DNA from: Diploptera punctata
Taxonomy: Eukaryota > Arthropoda > Insecta > Blattodea > Blaberidae
Assembly: GCA_030220185.1 (NCBI GenBank)
Contig: JASPKZ010002332.1
Coordinates: forward strand, 2,108,001 to 2,172,000
Direction: 5' to 3'
DNA: 64,000 nt
A program made the translations under genes and the position numbers. Each line of letters begins with the position of its first letter. Position 1 is the stretch's first letter. Below, one piece after another: positions 62,600 through 64,000 of this stretch. A model generated the notes under the pieces. It searched no databases. It saw only the letters and a program-made list of their open reading frames with translations, and was not told where the DNA came from.

Positions 62600-64000
62600 T
62601 AGGTTCATGGTCGACGGACATAAGCTCTCCATACATTCCTATCCTGAGCTAATGCTTCCAATCATTCCCTGTATAATCTACTTCCCTCAAATCATAGTTA
62701 TTGTTATTCTCCCACCTTATTCTTGGTCTACCAAACTGAGCGTTTTCCCTCTGGTTTTCCTACAAGAAGCTTCCATGCACCTCTTTCATTTCCCATTCGT
62801 GCCACACGACCTGTCCATCGCAGTCTTCGAGACTTAACTGTTCATATTATATCTGGCTTCCTATAAAGACAATGTAGTTCACTGTTATGTAGTTTTCTTC
62901 ATTCACCTGTCTGTTCATCTCTTTTTGCTCCAAAATTTTTCCTAAGAACTTTATTCTCAAATACTCGCAATCTCCTTTCCTCTCTTAAAGTAAGTGTCCA
63001 TGTTTCGCATCCATATAATGTAACTGGTAGAATAATAGTTTTATATATTTTCAGTTTAACATATCTTGAAAGGAGTTGGGACGTCAAGAGTCTCTGTAAT
63101 GCATAATAGCACGCATTTTCAGAACTGAGCCTATGTTTAATTTCTTTGTGCATCTCATTCCTATTTGTGATTATTGTTCCTAGGTATTTGATTTCAGCCA
63201 CTTCGTCAAAATTTCCTCATTTGTCATTAGCTGTCCATTTCCATTATATAATGAATTTCTACGTGTGACCATATATTTAGTTTTATTGATATTTACTTCG
63301 AGTCCCAATTTCTTAGTGTTACTCAATAGTGTGTGCGTGTTGGCGTTTAGTATCTCTTCACTATCGCCCAATAGTACTATATCATCATAGTAATGCCACG
63401 AGTGATTTCCAAATTATCGATAAATTCACGACTCACGAAGTGAGGAGTGAATTTATCTAGAGAATTTGGAAATCAAGAGTGGCATTTGTTAGGACTATTT
63501 AACGAATAACATTAAGCTGTTTACTCACAAATCATTATTTAACTATAGTTATTTTAAAATAGTTATATATTTAATGTAAACGGCGATGTTTGAAAACAAA
63601 TGAGAAACGATAGGTACGCTTCTACTGCTTCTTTTGTTTATCACTGCAACCAGATCATACTATTTATTGCCAAAGGAACGCAATATTGTATGGAGGAGCT
63701 TTCTTTAATATGGTAATTATAACACTGATAAATATTTGGTGAAACACGACTCTGATTGGTTGTAAAATAGAAATCATTGAAATGTGATTGGCCATTGACT
63801 CCCATTTGGGGCATGAGTTAAATAGTCAGCATAAACTAACAGCTATTAATAGTTGTAAACCTTCGTTGTCCTCTAAAGATTTAATGGCATGCTCTAGTAC
63901 AAAATTAAATAGTATAGGAGATAGTGCATCTCCTTGCTTCAACCCATTCGAGATTTTCAAAAGTATCCGAAAACTCTTTGCCTACACGCACCCTACTTTT
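62600..64000 (-). pseudogene. RTE-1 reverse transcriptase, split at YADD
   Basis: In order on the reverse strand: GLKQGDALSPILFNFVLEHA (about 63890-63950), EDNEGLQL, then Y-A at the N1 boundary and D-D-I beyond it, followed by VLLGDSEEILNANTHTLLS and LGLEVNINKTKYMVTRRN. Next come EIKYLGTIITNRNEMHKEIK, ILPVTLYGCETWTLTLREER, VFENKVLRKNFGAKRDEQTG, SRRLRWTGRVARMGNERGAW and KLLVGKPEGKRSV. Frame changes near 63200 and 62895 and the N1 insertion inactivate it. Residues before the RT GDALSP motif lie outside the window. Confidence 0.92.
63388..63835 (-). mobile_element. N1 non-autonomous DNA element, copy 4, inside RTE-1 YADD codons
   Basis: Reverse copy: CTATTTAACTCATGCCCC start at 63835, tail hairpin (TGAATTTATCGATAATTTGG / AAATTCTCTAGATAAATTCA) and GGCATTACTA end at 63388. 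Shorter than copies 2 and 3 by an internal deletion of about 280 bp. TGA flanks both sides (63836-63838 and 63385-63387 in reverse). Confidence 0.9.

Larger units (their letters stand above)
62572..64000 (-). mobile_element. RTE-1 LINE, longest copy, interrupted by N1 and cut by the window edge
   Basis: Reverse-strand LINE from the right edge to the 3' UTR at 62572 (ACTCACTGGCACTATCGAAC). The RT core starts at the edge, N1 occupies 63388-63835, and the remainder continues to the tail. Other RTE-1 fragments at 1, 5222, 28058, 33345, 34630, 35683 and 61535 are parts of the same family. Confidence 0.92.

Noticed and set aside
1..64000. CRISPR arrays, prokaryotic operons, riboswitches or virus-derived genes
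   Set aside because: The (TAG)n, (TATC)n and 166-bp arrays are microsatellites or tandem repeats without spacers. All polymerase-like ORFs have LINE-type motifs, and no capsid, envelope or viral polymerase signature was found.

Overview
This is a 64 kb piece of an AT-rich, repeat-saturated eukaryotic genome, almost certainly a large-genome insect. The mix of tRNA-derived SINEs, insect-type endonuclease-reverse transcriptase LINE tails, Tc1/Tigger/mariner relics and Penelope-like debris suggests an insect such as a cockroach or termite. The order is inferred from general resemblance only. I found no convincing host protein-coding gene, rRNA gene, CRISPR array, LTR retrotransposon or virus-derived gene. 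Nearly every coding signal is a decayed transposable-element protein. Family labels (SINE-1, RTE-1, N1, FB and so on) are my own.

Layout. 1-8.6 kb: RTE-1 LINE debris, a SINE-1 copy with a 12-bp target duplication, the first copy of DNA element N1, a decayed DDE transposase carrying a SINE-3, a Tigger-like element (6294-7246) and two small inverted-repeat families. 8.6-11.2 kb: SINE pieces, a (TATC)n plus 166-bp tandem array, a tRNA-Tyr-like sequence, an inverted-repeat element and a perfect 97-bp-arm fold-back element. 11.5-17.8 kb: a SINE-1 split by N1, then Penelope-like fragments around a LINE gag-like gene and a GIY-YIG endonuclease. 17.8-20.65 kb: a Tigger-like element with perfect 23-bp inverted ends that was invaded by LINE-A. 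20.7-42.9 kb: a dense mosaic of LINE 3' ends, each usually followed by a trinucleotide microsatellite, with SINEs between them. 42.9-45.2 kb: quiet, no recognisable content. 45.2-53.5 kb: SINEs, LINE-A interrupted by another LINE with an 11-bp target duplication, and a second Tigger copy. 55.66-57.24 kb: a complete-length but dead Tc1-like element. 58-58.8 kb: the second fold-back copy, inside another element. 59-64 kb: SINE-3, SINE-1, and a long RTE-1 copy whose YADD motif is split by N1.

How it fits together. The SINEs have tRNA-like Pol III heads and 10-14-bp target duplications, as expected if LINE machinery moved them. SINE-1 heads are joined to three different 3' modules. Nesting gives a relative age order: Tigger, RTE-1 and SINE-1 hosts are older than the LINE-A, RTE-2 and N1 copies within them. 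The most unusual items are the fold-back family whose two arms share copy-specific variants, the modular SINE-1 tails, the gag-like gene with a canonical-looking slippery heptamer, and the tRNA-Tyr-like sequence with an apparent intron and a CTA anticodon.
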